In this document: one piece after another, positions 40,904 through 48,857 of the stretch
Numbering within the stretch: position 1 is the stretch's first letter
Layout of the letters: every line of letters starts with the position of its first letter
Origin: Pseudomonas putida
GTDB taxonomy: Bacteria; Pseudomonadota; Gammaproteobacteria; Pseudomonadales; Pseudomonadaceae
Assembly (NCBI RefSeq): GCF_002906855.1
Contig: NZ_MINI01000038.1
Location: 1,736,001 to 1,800,000 of the forward strand
Direction of reading: 5' to 3'
DNA: 64,000 bases
Notes under the pieces: generated by a model
The model's input: the letters and a program-made list of their open reading frames with translations, nothing else
What the model was told of the DNA's origin: nothing
Database searches by the model: none
Position numbers and translations under genes: made by a program

Positions 40904-41332
40904 TTACACGGTCACGTGCAGGCGCACATCCACATTGCCGCGGGTGGCGTTGGAGTAAGGGCAGACCTTGTGGGCCTTTTCCACCAGCCCTTCGGCATCG
41001 GCCTGGGCTAGGCCTGGCAGGTTGATGTGCAGGTCGATGTCCAAACCGAAACCACCAGGGATCTGGCCGATACCGACGTTGGCGGTGATCGAGGCATCCG
41101 CAGGCAGGGCTTTCTTCTCCTGGCCGGCCACGAACTTCAGGGCGCCGATGAAGCAGGCCGAGTAGCCGGCGGCGAACATCTGTTCAGGGTTGGTGCCGTC
41201 ACCACCGGCGCCGCCGAGTTCCTTGGGAGTGCTCAGCTTGACTTCCAGCTTGCCGTCGCTGGAGCGGGATTTGCCGTCGCGACCGCCGGTGGAGGTGGCT
41301 TCTGCGATGTACAGCGGAGTGACCTTTTGCAT
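40904..41332 (-). CDS. ohr: Organic hydroperoxide resistance protein
   Basis: Ohr reduces organic hydroperoxides to alcohols with a pair of reactive cysteines recycled by lipoylated enzymes. The 142-residue protein keeps both: Cys in GYSACFIGAL near residue 60 and Cys in HKVCPYSNATRGN near residue 124. The N-terminus MQKVTPLYIAEATSTGGRDG is typical. Its regulator ohrR lies upstream on the same strand, with a 141-base intergenic space holding a repeat-rich operator region. Confidence 0.95.
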   Translation of the reverse strand: MQKVTPLYIAEATSTGGRDGKSRSSDGKLEVKLSTPKELGGAGGDGTNPEQMFAAGYSACFIGALKFVAGQEKKALPADASITANVGIGQIPGGFGLDIDLHINLPGLAQADAEGLVEKAHKVCPYSNATRGNVDVRLHVTV

Positions 41333-41392
41333 CTTGAGCCTCGCTAGTGTGCTGTGCGCCCCTGGTGATCAGGTGGCGTCATGTGGGTACGG

Positions 41393-41434
41393 GATTTAAA
41401 TTAGCGCGCAATTAGTTAGTGCGCAAGATAAATC
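41393..41434. promoter_or_regulatory. Likely OhrR operator upstream of ohr
   Basis: TTAGCGCGCAA (41401-41411) and TTAGTGCGCAA (41416-41426) are direct repeats within a larger dyad bounded by GATTTA and TAAATC. It is centred about 80 bases before the ohr start. Confidence 0.6.
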
Positions 41435-41473
41435 TTCACCGCTCATCCGAACGGGCATCACACAGCGTAGCCG

Positions 41474-41929
41474 TCAGAGGTTTTTTTGCAGGCTGTCGCG
41501 CAGCTCCAGCAGGTCGGCCTGCAGCTGTTGCAAGCGTTCGAGGCTGCGGCCGCTGGCCTTGAGGATGCATTGTGGTACTTCCCGGGCCTGCTGCTGCAAG
41601 GCACGGCCCTTGTCGGTCAATTGCACCAGCACCACTCGTTCATCCTCGCGGCTGCGGTTGCGCTGCAGCAGGCCTTCGCTCTCCAGGCGCTTGAGCAGGG
41701 GCGTGAGCGAGCCGGGGTCGGTCAGCAGGTGCTGACTGATTTCGCCTACGGTCAGGCCGTCCTGCTCCCACAGCACGAGCATGGCCAGGTACTGCGGGTA
41801 GGTCAGGCCCAGTGCTTGCAGCAGCGGCTTGTAGACCTTGGTCATCAGCAACGAGGTGGAGTGCAGGGCGAAGCAGACCTGGTTGTCCAGCAGCAGCTCG
41901 TCACAGGAAGCTTGGGTGTTGGCGTTCAT
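41474..41929 (-). CDS. ohrR: MarR-family organic hydroperoxide sensor
   Basis: OhrR represses ohr until a cysteine near the N-terminus is oxidised. The 151-residue protein has LDNQVCFALHSTS, where the Cys at residue 19 is the expected peroxide-sensing residue. A MarR winged helix follows (LTVGEISQHLLTDPGSLTPLLKRLE, with the DER wing in RSREDERVVLV). Length is normal. It is transcribed in the same direction as ohr, and the intergenic operator would allow it to control ohr. Confidence 0.93.
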   Translation of the reverse strand: MNANTQASCDELLLDNQVCFALHSTSLLMTKVYKPLLQALGLTYPQYLAMLVLWEQDGLTVGEISQHLLTDPGSLTPLLKRLESEGLLQRNRSREDERVVLVQLTDKGRALQQQAREVPQCILKASGRSLERLQQLQADLLELRDSLQKNL

Positions 41930-41984
41930 GCAGGTCCTTGAATGTCATCAATGGAGAAATCTAGCACGCTGAAGGTTGGGGCGC

Positions 41985-42941
41985 TTACTGCCAGCGCAGT
42001 TCACTGCGCAGTGCCAGGTCCCAGGGGGGAACCGGGCTGAAGCGGCTCTTGAGAAATTCGAGCAGCAAACGGCTGCGAGAGTTCGTTTCATGTTCAAGGC
42101 GCAGTGCATAAATGCCACTGTTTTCGGCTTCGGGCAGGCCGTTGTCGCAGAACAGCGGCAGTAGTTCACCGCGCAGCAGGTAGTCGCTGATCAGCCAGGT
42201 CGGCAAGTGGGCGATACCGAGGCCGGCGAGGGCGCCGAACAACAGGGTCTCGGCGTTGTTGGCGGCCATGCGCATGCGCGCCGGGCGGTACAGGCACACC
42301 TGCCCGTCGACCGCGAAGCGCCAGGCGAACGGCGGTGCCAGGCCGTCCCAGTCAAGGCCGTCGTGAGCAGGTAATTCGCTGGGGCAGCTGGGCATGCCGC
42401 GGCTGGCCAGGTAGGCAGGGCTGGCGCAGGCGATGCGCACCATGTGCGCCAGTTTGGTGGCGACCAGGCGGGTGTCGGCCAGGGGGCCGGCGCGTAGTAC
42501 CAGATCGACCTCGCCCAGGTGGCTGCCATGCAAGTCGACGAAACTATCGATCAAGCGCAATTGCACATCCAGGCCTGGATAGGCCACCAGGAAGTCGGCA
42601 ATCGCTGGCGCCAGGTGACGGCGGCCGAAGGCGGCCGGGGCGTCGATGCGGATCAGGCCCTCGGGGGCATTGCTCAGCGATACCGCCTCGGCACGGGCCA
42701 GGCGCAGTTCTTCGATGATGCGCCGGGCGCGCTCGGCGAAGGCGTTGCCCGCCGGGGTGGCGCGCACGGCATGGGTGCTGCGGGTGAACAGGCGACTGCC
42801 CACGGCGCTTTCCAGGTTGTCGATGCGTCGGGCCACGGCGGACGGGGTCAGTGGGTGGCGACGGGCGGCGGCGGAGAAACTGCCGCTCTCCAGCACATCG
42901 AGAAACAGGCTCAGCTGGTGAGTCAGGGTATCGGGGCTCAT
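41985..42941 (-). CDS. LysR-family transcriptional regulator
   Basis: A 318-residue regulator. The winged helix is in the first 65 residues (FLDVLESGSFSAAARRHPLTPSAVARRIDNLE). The effector domain has the CrgA-like run GLIRIDAPAAFGRRHLAP and DLVLRAGPLADTRLVA. ATG 42941 is used because AAGCGGA sits 6 bases upstream; the ATG at 42947 would touch that site. It is divergent from a TauE/SafE exporter gene with a palindromic site in between, so it likely controls that gene. Confidence 0.88.
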   Translation of the reverse strand: MSPDTLTHQLSLFLDVLESGSFSAAARRHPLTPSAVARRIDNLESAVGSRLFTRSTHAVRATPAGNAFAERARRIIEELRLARAEAVSLSNAPEGLIRIDAPAAFGRRHLAPAIADFLVAYPGLDVQLRLIDSFVDLHGSHLGEVDLVLRAGPLADTRLVATKLAHMVRIACASPAYLASRGMPSCPSELPAHDGLDWDGLAPPFAWRFAVDGQVCLYRPARMRMAANNAETLLFGALAGLGIAHLPTWLISDYLLRGELLPLFCDNGLPEAENSGIYALRLEHETNSRSRLLLEFLKSRFSPVPPWDLALRSELRWQ

Positions 42942-42960
42942 GGTCATTCCGCTTATGCGA

Positions 42961-42995
42961 GAAACGCAAAGCCATTGTGCGTTGCTATGCGTTTC
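42961..42995. promoter_or_regulatory. Possible LysR operator upstream of TauE-like gene
   Basis: GAAACGCA and TGCGTTTC form a perfect 8-bp inverted repeat separated by 19 bases, in the 113-base divergent region. The spacer contains GTGCGTTG. Confidence 0.5.
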
Positions 42996-43054
42996 CCCGC
43001 TAGAGCGCAATCGTTAGCATGCTGGCATTCCAAACACAGGCGGATGAGGCCCTG

Positions 43055-43804
43055 ATGATCGAGTGGTTTTTGTATATCGTGCTGGGTGCCGGCCTGGGCA
43101 CCATGGGTGGGTTGTTCGGCATCGGCGGCGGCCTGATCGCCATCCCGGCCTTGGGCGTGCTGTTCGGCCTCGATCAGCAGTTGGCCCAGGGCACCGCGTT
43201 GGTGATGGTGGTGCCGAACGTACTGTTGGCGCTGTGGCGCTATCACCAGCGCAACCGCATCGAGCTGCGCCATGCCGTGCCGCTGTCGCTGTGCAGCTTC
43301 CTGTTCGCCTGGCTCGGGTCGATCTGGGCGGTGGGTATCGACGCCCACGCGATGCGCCTGGGCTTCGTCGGCTTCCTGGTAGCCCTGGCCATCTGGAACG
43401 TGGCGCGGATGTTCCTCAAGGTCTCGCCGCCCAGTGCCGAGCTGCGTTATGCCTGGCCGTGGCTGGGCGTGCTCGGCAGTTTTGCCGGGACCATGGGCGG
43501 CCTGTTCGGCGTGGGTGGGGCCGTCGTGGCCACGCCGATTCTGACCAGTGTGTTCGGCACCACCCAAGTAGTGGCGCAGGGGCTGTCACTGGCGTTGGCG
43601 GCGCCGAGTACCTTGGTGACCCTGGTGACCTATGGGGTGCACCACAGCGTGGACTGGAGCGTGGGCATTCCATTGGCGGTCGGTGGGCTGCTGAGCATCA
43701 GTTGGGGGGTGAAACTGGCCCATGCACTGCCAGAGAAGGTATTGCGGGCGATGTTCTGTGTGTTCCTGGTGGTCTGTGCGGTGATGCTGGGCTTCGAGCT
43801 GTAA
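43055..43804 (+). CDS. TauE/SafE-family sulfite/organosulfonate exporter-like protein
   Basis: A 249-residue inner-membrane protein with about eight helices. The two family half-repeats are visible: GTMGGLFGIGGGLIAIPAL near residue 12 and GTMGGLFGVGGAVVATPIL near residue 148, plus DQQLAQGTALVMVVPN. TauE/SafE proteins export sulfite, sulfoacetate or related anions. ATG 43055 follows a weak GAGG site. Substrate unknown. Its stop is 3 bases from the stop of the convergent LysR gene. Confidence 0.88.
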   Translation: MIEWFLYIVLGAGLGTMGGLFGIGGGLIAIPALGVLFGLDQQLAQGTALVMVVPNVLLALWRYHQRNRIELRHAVPLSLCSFLFAWLGSIWAVGIDAHAMRLGFVGFLVALAIWNVARMFLKVSPPSAELRYAWPWLGVLGSFAGTMGGLFGVGGAVVATPILTSVFGTTQVVAQGLSLALAAPSTLVTLVTYGVHHSVDWSVGIPLAVGGLLSISWGVKLAHALPEKVLRAMFCVFLVVCAVMLGFEL

Positions 43805-43807
43805 GCG

Positions 43808-44659
43808 TCACATGAACCCTTCGACGATGTAATCGGCCATGCAGTCGGTGATCGGCGACTGGCCCTGGCTGTTGCGCAGCAGCATCACGTTTGCCAGTGG
43901 TAACTGCGGCAATCCATCGCTCTCGCCGAGAATGCGGATATTGCCACCGACCAGGCTCTGCAATTGCGCCGTTACCGCCAGCCCGGCGGTGACGATGGCA
44001 AAGATCGCCGCCAGGCTGGGGCTGGTGTAGGCGATGCGGTAGTCGATGCCCTGGGCCTCCAGGGCGTTGCAGGTCCAGGCGCGGCAGAAGCAGTCGGTGT
44101 TGAACAGCGCCAGCGGCATTGGCCGCTGTTCCTGTGGGCAGAAACCTTCGGCGGCGGCCCACACCAGGCGCTCCTGGCGCAGCAGCTGGCCAACTTCGTT
44201 GCCCGGCTCGCGGGTGACGATGGTCAGGTCCAGGTCCTGGCGCAGCATCAGTTGCTTGGACGAGTCGCAATGCACCTCCACCTGCACCAGCGGGTAGGCC
44301 TGGGCGAAGCTGGAGAGGATGGTCGGCAGAAAGCGCATGGCGTAATCATCCGGCGTACCGATACGCACCAGCCCGACCATGTGCGGCATGCGCAGGGTAT
44401 TGAACACTTCGCCATGCAGCTTGAGGATGCGCCGGGCGTAGCCAAGCAGCACCTGGCCCTCGGCGGTAAGCCGGACCTGACGGCCGTCGCGCTCGAACAG
44501 CTGGCGCTGCAGGATGTCTTCTTCCAGGCGTTTCATCTGCATGCTCACCGCCGACTGGGTGCGGTTGACCACTTCCCCGGCGCGGGTGAAGCCGCCTTGC
44601 TCGGCGATGGCGACGAAGGTGCGCAGCACGTCGGCATCGAGACTCTGGTACTGGGACAT
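43808..44659 (-). CDS. LysR-family transcriptional regulator
   Basis: A 283-residue regulator. The winged helix lies in residues 8-66 (LRTFVAIAEQGGFTRAGEVVNRTQSAVSMQMKRLE). The effector domain follows (VRIGTPDDYAMRFLPTILSSF, LDLTIVTREPGNE). It sits divergent from a small DUF1127 gene, a pairing common in pseudomonads, so that gene is the probable target. The effector is unknown. The intergenic space has an inverted repeat ATCAATC/GATTGAT (44663-44708). Confidence 0.88.
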   Translation of the reverse strand: MSQYQSLDADVLRTFVAIAEQGGFTRAGEVVNRTQSAVSMQMKRLEEDILQRQLFERDGRQVRLTAEGQVLLGYARRILKLHGEVFNTLRMPHMVGLVRIGTPDDYAMRFLPTILSSFAQAYPLVQVEVHCDSSKQLMLRQDLDLTIVTREPGNEVGQLLRQERLVWAAAEGFCPQEQRPMPLALFNTDCFCRAWTCNALEAQGIDYRIAYTSPSLAAIFAIVTAGLAVTAQLQSLVGGNIRILGESDGLPQLPLANVMLLRNSQGQSPITDCMADYIVEGFM

Positions 44660-44755
44660 TGCATCAATCTCCGAGATGCATGGCATCAGAAACATTCGTT
44701 GGATTGATCTTAAGCCTGGGCAGAGACTGGAGCCATCAACACGGAGGGCTTCACG

Positions 44756-44974
44756 ATGAAAGGTCATGTCAGCAGCATCCAGCAACCTGCCTTTTCCTTG
44801 AACCACCTGTGGCACGTGGCCCTGGACCGCCCGGCCCGGTGGCTGCAGCTTTACCGCCAGCGCCAGGAACTGGCCAGCCTGAGTGATGCGACCCTGCATG
44901 ACCTGGGCTTGAGCCGGGCGGATATCCAGCAAGAGGCCGAGCGGCATTTCTGGGATGATCCCCTGCGGAAATAG
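44756..44974 (+). CDS. DUF1127-family small protein
   Basis: A 72-residue protein with the DUF1127 helix pattern WLQLYRQRQELASLSDATLH, then DLGLSRADIQQE. DUF1127 proteins in alpha- and gammaproteobacteria are small basic proteins; some bind RNA or affect phosphate and carbon metabolism. The first 25 residues are unlike other members. ACGGAGGG precedes the ATG at 44756. It is divergent from a LysR gene and followed by a REP pair. Confidence 0.85.
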   Translation: MKGHVSSIQQPAFSLNHLWHVALDRPARWLQLYRQRQELASLSDATLHDLGLSRADIQQEAERHFWDDPLRK

Positions 44975-44982
44975 GCTAAACC

Positions 44983-45072
44983 TGTTATGGCCTCTTCGCG
45001 GGGCAAGCCCTCTCTTACAAGGAAACGCGTTCCCCTGTAGGAGCGGGCTTGCCCCGCGAAAGGGCCGTAACA
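44983..45072. repeat. Inverted pair of REP elements ahead of ycaQ
   Basis: TGTTATGGCCTCTTCGCGGG to TTACAAGG is inverted as CCTGTAGGAGCGGG to GGGCCGTAACA. Two mismatches mark the left copy (CTCTCTTAC). The right arm ends 22 bases before the TTG start of the next gene. Confidence 0.88.
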
Positions 45073-45093
45073 GACACCACAAGGAGATCAGGC

Positions 45094-46314
45094 TTGCCGC
45101 TCAAGTTGTCCATCAGCCAGGCCCGCCGCCTGGCCCTGTCAGCCCAGGGATTCGGCAAACAGCCTGACGCCCCTCCGACCCTGCCCGCACTGAAACGCAT
45201 GCTGCAACGCTTGGGCGTCGTGCAGATCGACTCGGTCAACGCCGTGGTCCGCTCCCATTACCTGCCGCTGTTCTCCCGCCTCGGCGGCTACCCGCCGGAA
45301 ATGCTCGACCAACTCGCCTGGGGCCGTGGTCGCCAGCGCCAGCTGTTCGAGTATTGGGGCCACGAAGCCTCGCTGTTACCCCTGAACCTCTATCCGCTGC
45401 TGCGTTGGCGCATGGCCCATGCCGCCGATGGCCGCGGTATCTACCGCCAGCTCGCGCAGTTCGGCCGCGAACGCCAGGACTTGATCGCCCGCGTGCTGGC
45501 CACCGTGCGCGAACAGGGCGCACTGGGTGCGGGCAGCTTGTCCACCCGGCAGGCGCGGGCCGGCCCGTGGTGGGACTGGAGCGAAGAAAAGCACGCGCTG
45601 GAATGGCTGTTCGCCGCCGGTGAAGTCACGGTGGCGGGGCGGCGCGGTTTCGAGCGGCTCTACGATGTCCCGGAAAGGGTCCTGCCCAAGGCGATCCTCG
45701 ACCAGGCGCTGCCGGGCGAAGCCGAAGCCCATCAAGGCCTGATGCTGCATGCCGCCACGGCGCTGGGCGTGGCCACCGAGCGCGACCTGCGCGACTACTT
45801 CCGCCTCGAGCCTGGCCAGGGTAGGGCGGCGCTACACGAGCTGGTCGCCGATGGCCGCCTGCAGCCGGTCGAGGTACAGGGTTGGAAGCAGCCGGCCTAC
45901 TGCGCCGGTTCACCGCGCATCCCCCGGCGCATCGAGGCCAGCGCGTTGCTGTCGCCGTTCGATTCGCTTGTCTGGGAACGCAACCGCACCGAGCGGCTGT
46001 TCGATTTCCATTTTCGCCTGGAGATCTACACCCCTGCGCACAAGCGGGTATACGGCTACTACGTGCTGCCGTTCCTCTACCGCGAACGCATCGCCGCGCG
46101 CCTGGACCTGCGCGCCGAGCGCGCCCAGGGGCAACTGGCGGTGCATGCCGTACACGCGGAATCGATAGCGTTGGACGCGCAGGGCTACCATGCCCTGGCG
46201 TGTAATCTGCTGCGCATGGCCCAGTGGCTGGGCCTGGAGCGGGTGCAACTGAACTGCCCTCGGGCTGAAGGCAGCCAGTTGCGTCAGGCCTTGCTCAGCG
46301 CCGCACCTGCTTGA
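45094..46314 (+). CDS. ycaQ: YcaQ-like DNA glycosylase (winged-helix HTH_42 family)
   Basis: A 406-residue protein matching E. coli YcaQ, which unhooks interstrand DNA crosslinks by cutting N-glycosidic bonds. The catalytic Q-x-D motif is present in RLGVVQIDSVNAVVRSHYLP near residue 45. Other family marks are EYWGHEASLLPL near residue 90 and LLSPFDSLVWERNRTERLFDF near residue 285. The start is TTG at 45094, with AAGGAGA 7 bases upstream; any earlier start would lie inside the REP pair. Its stop overlaps the end of the convergent DAHP synthase gene by 20 bases. Confidence 0.88.
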   Translation: MPLKLSISQARRLALSAQGFGKQPDAPPTLPALKRMLQRLGVVQIDSVNAVVRSHYLPLFSRLGGYPPEMLDQLAWGRGRQRQLFEYWGHEASLLPLNLYPLLRWRMAHAADGRGIYRQLAQFGRERQDLIARVLATVREQGALGAGSLSTRQARAGPWWDWSEEKHALEWLFAAGEVTVAGRRGFERLYDVPERVLPKAILDQALPGEAEAHQGLMLHAATALGVATERDLRDYFRLEPGQGRAALHELVADGRLQPVEVQGWKQPAYCAGSPRIPRRIEASALLSPFDSLVWERNRTERLFDFHFRLEIYTPAHKRVYGYYVLPFLYRERIAARLDLRAERAQGQLAVHAVHAESIALDAQGYHALACNLLRMAQWLGLERVQLNCPRAEGSQLRQALLSAAPA

Positions 46315-47641
46315 GGGTTTCGGCGATCAGGAAGGCCAGCTCCAGCGACTGATCAGCGTTCATCCGTGGATCGCAGTGGGTGTGGTAGCGGTCGGACAGG
46401 GCATCCTCGGTGATTGGCCGGGCGCCGCCGATGCACTCGGTGACGTTCTGCCCGGTCATCTCGATATGGATACCGCCCGCATGGCTGCCCTCGGCCTGGT
46501 GCACCTGGAAGAACTGCTTCACCTCGTCGAGGATCTGCGCGAAGTCGCGGGTCTTGTAGCCGCTGCTGGCCTTGATGGTGTTGCCGTGCATCGGGTCGGA
46601 GCTCCACAGCACCTTGCGCCCCTCGCGCTCGACGGTGCGGATCAGCCCCGGCAGGTGCGCGCCGACCTTGCCGGCGCCCATGCGCACGATCAGGTTGAGG
46701 CGGCCGGGGTCGTTGCTCGGGTTGAGCGTGTCGATCAGCCGGATCAGTTCTTCGGGGTTCATGCTCGGGCCGACCTTGACTCCGATCGGGTTGTGCACGC
46801 CGCGCAGGAATTCGACATGGGCGCCGTCAAGCTGGCGGGTGCGGTCGCCGATCCACAGCATGTGGGCCGAGCAGTCGTAGTAGTCGCCGGTCAGGCTGTC
46901 CTGGCGCACGAAGGCTTCTTCATAGTTGAGCAACAGCGCTTCGTGGGCCGTGAAGAAGCTGGTTTCGCGCAGTTGTGGCGCGCTGTCCAGGCCGCAGGCA
47001 CGCATGAAGGCGAGGGTTTCGTCGATGCGGTTGGCCAGTTGGTGGTACTTGTCGGCCAGCGCCGAGTTGGCGATGAAGTCGAGGTTCCACTTGTGCACCT
47101 GGTGCAGGTCGGCGAAACCGCCCTGGGCGAAGGCGCGCAGCAGGTTGAGGCTGGCGGTGGCCTGGTGGTAGGCCTGCAGCAGGCGTTCCGGGTCCGGCAC
47201 GCGACTCTTCTCGTCGAAGCCGATGCCGTTGACGATGTCGCCACGGTAGGCCGGCAGCGTGACATTGCCGATAGTTTCGTCGCCCGAGGAGCGCGGCTTG
47301 GCGAACTGCCCGGCCATGCGCCCGACCTTCACCACCGGGCAGCCGGCGGCGAAGGTCATGACGATGGCCATCTGCAGCAGCACCTTGAAGGTGTCGCGGA
47401 TCTTCGCCGCCGAGAACTCGGCGAAGCTCTCTGCGCAGTCGCCGCCCTGCAGCAGGAAGGCACGGCCCTCGGTGACCTCGGCGAACTGCCGGCGCAGCTC
47501 GCGCGCCTCGCCGGCGAAGACCAGCGGCGGGTAGCTGGCCAGGGTCTGCTCGACCTTGAGCAGGTGCGCGGCGTCGGGGTAGGTCGGTTGCTGCTGGATC
47601 GGCAGGGCGCGCCAGCTGTCGGGGCTCCACGGTCGGTTCAT
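46295..47641 (-). CDS. Class II 3-deoxy-7-phosphoheptulonate (DAHP) synthase
   Basis: This enzyme condenses phosphoenolpyruvate and erythrose 4-phosphate, the first step of the shikimate pathway. The 448-residue protein belongs to the class II (plant/Mycobacterium type) family: PPLVFAGEARELRRQ, FLLQGGDCAESF near residue 63, the metal Cys in GGDCAE, VKVGRMAGQFAKPRS near residue 105, PSMNPEELIRL, SDPMHGNT and IHIEMTGQNVTECIGG. No regulatory insert is obvious, so feedback control cannot be read. Upstream lies a spermidine-synthase-like gene in the divergent direction. Confidence 0.94.
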   Translation of the reverse strand: MNRPWSPDSWRALPIQQQPTYPDAAHLLKVEQTLASYPPLVFAGEARELRRQFAEVTEGRAFLLQGGDCAESFAEFSAAKIRDTFKVLLQMAIVMTFAAGCPVVKVGRMAGQFAKPRSSGDETIGNVTLPAYRGDIVNGIGFDEKSRVPDPERLLQAYHQATASLNLLRAFAQGGFADLHQVHKWNLDFIANSALADKYHQLANRIDETLAFMRACGLDSAPQLRETSFFTAHEALLLNYEEAFVRQDSLTGDYYDCSAHMLWIGDRTRQLDGAHVEFLRGVHNPIGVKVGPSMNPEELIRLIDTLNPSNDPGRLNLIVRMGAGKVGAHLPGLIRTVEREGRKVLWSSDPMHGNTIKASSGYKTRDFAQILDEVKQFFQVHQAEGSHAGGIHIEMTGQNVTECIGGARPITEDALSDRYHTHCDPRMNADQSLELAFLIAETLKQVRR

Positions 47642-47758
47642 CACGGGCTCGGTCTTGTCTGTTATAGGCTGCCTGCCATGGTAACAGCGGCGCCGAGCTT
47701 GTTGCATCCGGGGCGTTGACGGACAATGCGCGTTTTTGCGCGGGCGGGTGGCAGGTAG

Positions 47759-48514
47759 ATGGCGACGGAGCGGGAAGAGAAGCTGTTGGCCCGGGTCGAG
47801 GATGCCTTTGGCGTCATCAGCGTGTACGAGGTGGAGGATTACCGCTTCCTTGAGTTCGGCGATGCCATCGAGCAGAGCTGCGTGTTCACCTCCGATCCGA
47901 GTTGGCTGGAGTACGACTACACCCGCGCCATGCTGGTCGGCGCGCTTTGCCACGAACAGCCGGAGAGTGCGCTGTTTCTCGGCCTGGGTGCCGGCACCCT
48001 GACCCAGGCCTGCATGAAGTTCCTGCCGCTCGAAGACATCGAGGCCATCGAACTGCGTGCGGACGTGCCGCGCCTGGCCATGGAATACATGGGGCTGGAC
48101 GATGACCCGCGGCTGTACGTGCGCATTGGCGACGCCCTGGAGTTGCTGCCCACGGCAGAGCAGGCCGACCTGCTGTTCGTCGACCTGTATACCGATTACG
48201 GGCCGGGCGTCGGGCACCTGGCGTGGAAGTTCCTCGAGAACTGTCAGAAGAAACTCAACCCAGGTGGCTGGCTGGTGATCAACCAGTGGGCCAACGACGA
48301 CGGCAAACCGCTGGGCGCGGCGCTGTTGCGCGGGTTGTACCACCGGCATTACTGGGAACTGCCGGTGAAGGAGGGCAATGTGATCCTGCTGGTGCCGGCG
48401 GACCTGGATCAGCAACTGGATCTCGATGCCCTGCGGGCGCGGGCCGAGGCCCTGGCGCCACGTTTGGGGTATAGCCTGGAAGGGTTGATCCGCGAGATCC
48501 GGCCTGCTACTTGA
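47759..48514 (+). CDS. Spermidine-synthase-like methyltransferase-fold protein
   Basis: A 251-residue protein with a Rossmann SAM-binding fold like spermidine synthase. Visible parts are LFLGLGAGTLTQACMKFL near residue 75, IEAIELRADVPRLAMEYMGL, and ADLLFVDLYTDYGPG near residue 138. The N-terminal domain is short, and the catalytic Asp region DLYTDYG differs from the true spermidine synthase D(A/S)SDP form, so aminopropyltransfer is uncertain. It may be a methyltransferase. It starts 118 bases from the divergent DAHP synthase gene. Confidence 0.8.
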   Translation: MATEREEKLLARVEDAFGVISVYEVEDYRFLEFGDAIEQSCVFTSDPSWLEYDYTRAMLVGALCHEQPESALFLGLGAGTLTQACMKFLPLEDIEAIELRADVPRLAMEYMGLDDDPRLYVRIGDALELLPTAEQADLLFVDLYTDYGPGVGHLAWKFLENCQKKLNPGGWLVINQWANDDGKPLGAALLRGLYHRHYWELPVKEGNVILLVPADLDQQLDLDALRARAEALAPRLGYSLEGLIREIRPAT

Positions 48515-48630
48515 GACCGCGTCGCCTGCTTCGCGGTGTTACAGAAAAACGATTCAGCTATCTCTGCCTGATGGCCCGATACTGGTCGTTGGGCCAGAAA
48601 AATTTACTCACTCCCCACTATTTTTTCGGG

Positions 48631-48636
48631 TATAGT
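48631..48636 (+). promoter_or_regulatory. Candidate -10 box of the helicase gene
   Basis: TATAGT followed by ACGCGCC, the same type of GC-rich discriminator as in the tRNA promoters of this window. No good -35 hexamer is seen. The expected start near 48643 gives a leader of about 212 bases. Confidence 0.55.
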
Positions 48637-48642
48637 ACGCGC

Positions 48643-48857
48643 CGGTCTTTTAGCGGACCTCAAAATCAGGTGGTGCAAATCCTCCGAGTCCAGCTTCGGC
48701 TGCACGTCCGCTAGGCGGACCTTCCTAAAGTTTTCTTTTTCAATCGTTTTCGCAAATCCCCGCCGACAAAGCTGCCTGGGTGACCGTTCCGGTCTTTCAA
48801 GGCATGTGCAGCTTTGCAGCATGGGTCTTTGCGGATGCACTTAGAGGCAGACCCATG
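48643..48857 (+). promoter_or_regulatory. Structured 5' leader of the DEAD-box helicase gene
   Basis: Several perfect stems lie in this leader. (1) TAGCGGAC (48651-48658) pairs with GTCCGCTA (48706-48713) around a CAGC-UUCG-GCTG hairpin (48691-48702). (2) The same GTCCGC (48706-48711) can pair instead with GCGGAC (48715-48720), so (1) and (2) exclude each other. (3) CAAAGCTGC (48767-48775) pairs with GCAGCTTTG (48808-48816) around a GACCG/CGGTC hairpin. (4) CATGGGTCT (48820-48828) pairs with AGACCCATG (48849-48857), burying the start codon, with the AGAGG ribosome site in its 20-base loop. The structures are read by eye; regulation is inference. Confidence 0.65.

Noticed and set aside
48651..48720. 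A tRNA or tRNA-like gene in the helicase leader
   Set aside because: The 8-bp outer stem and GGTGCAAATCC segment recall a tRNA, but no anticodon arm, D-arm or CCA end can be drawn.
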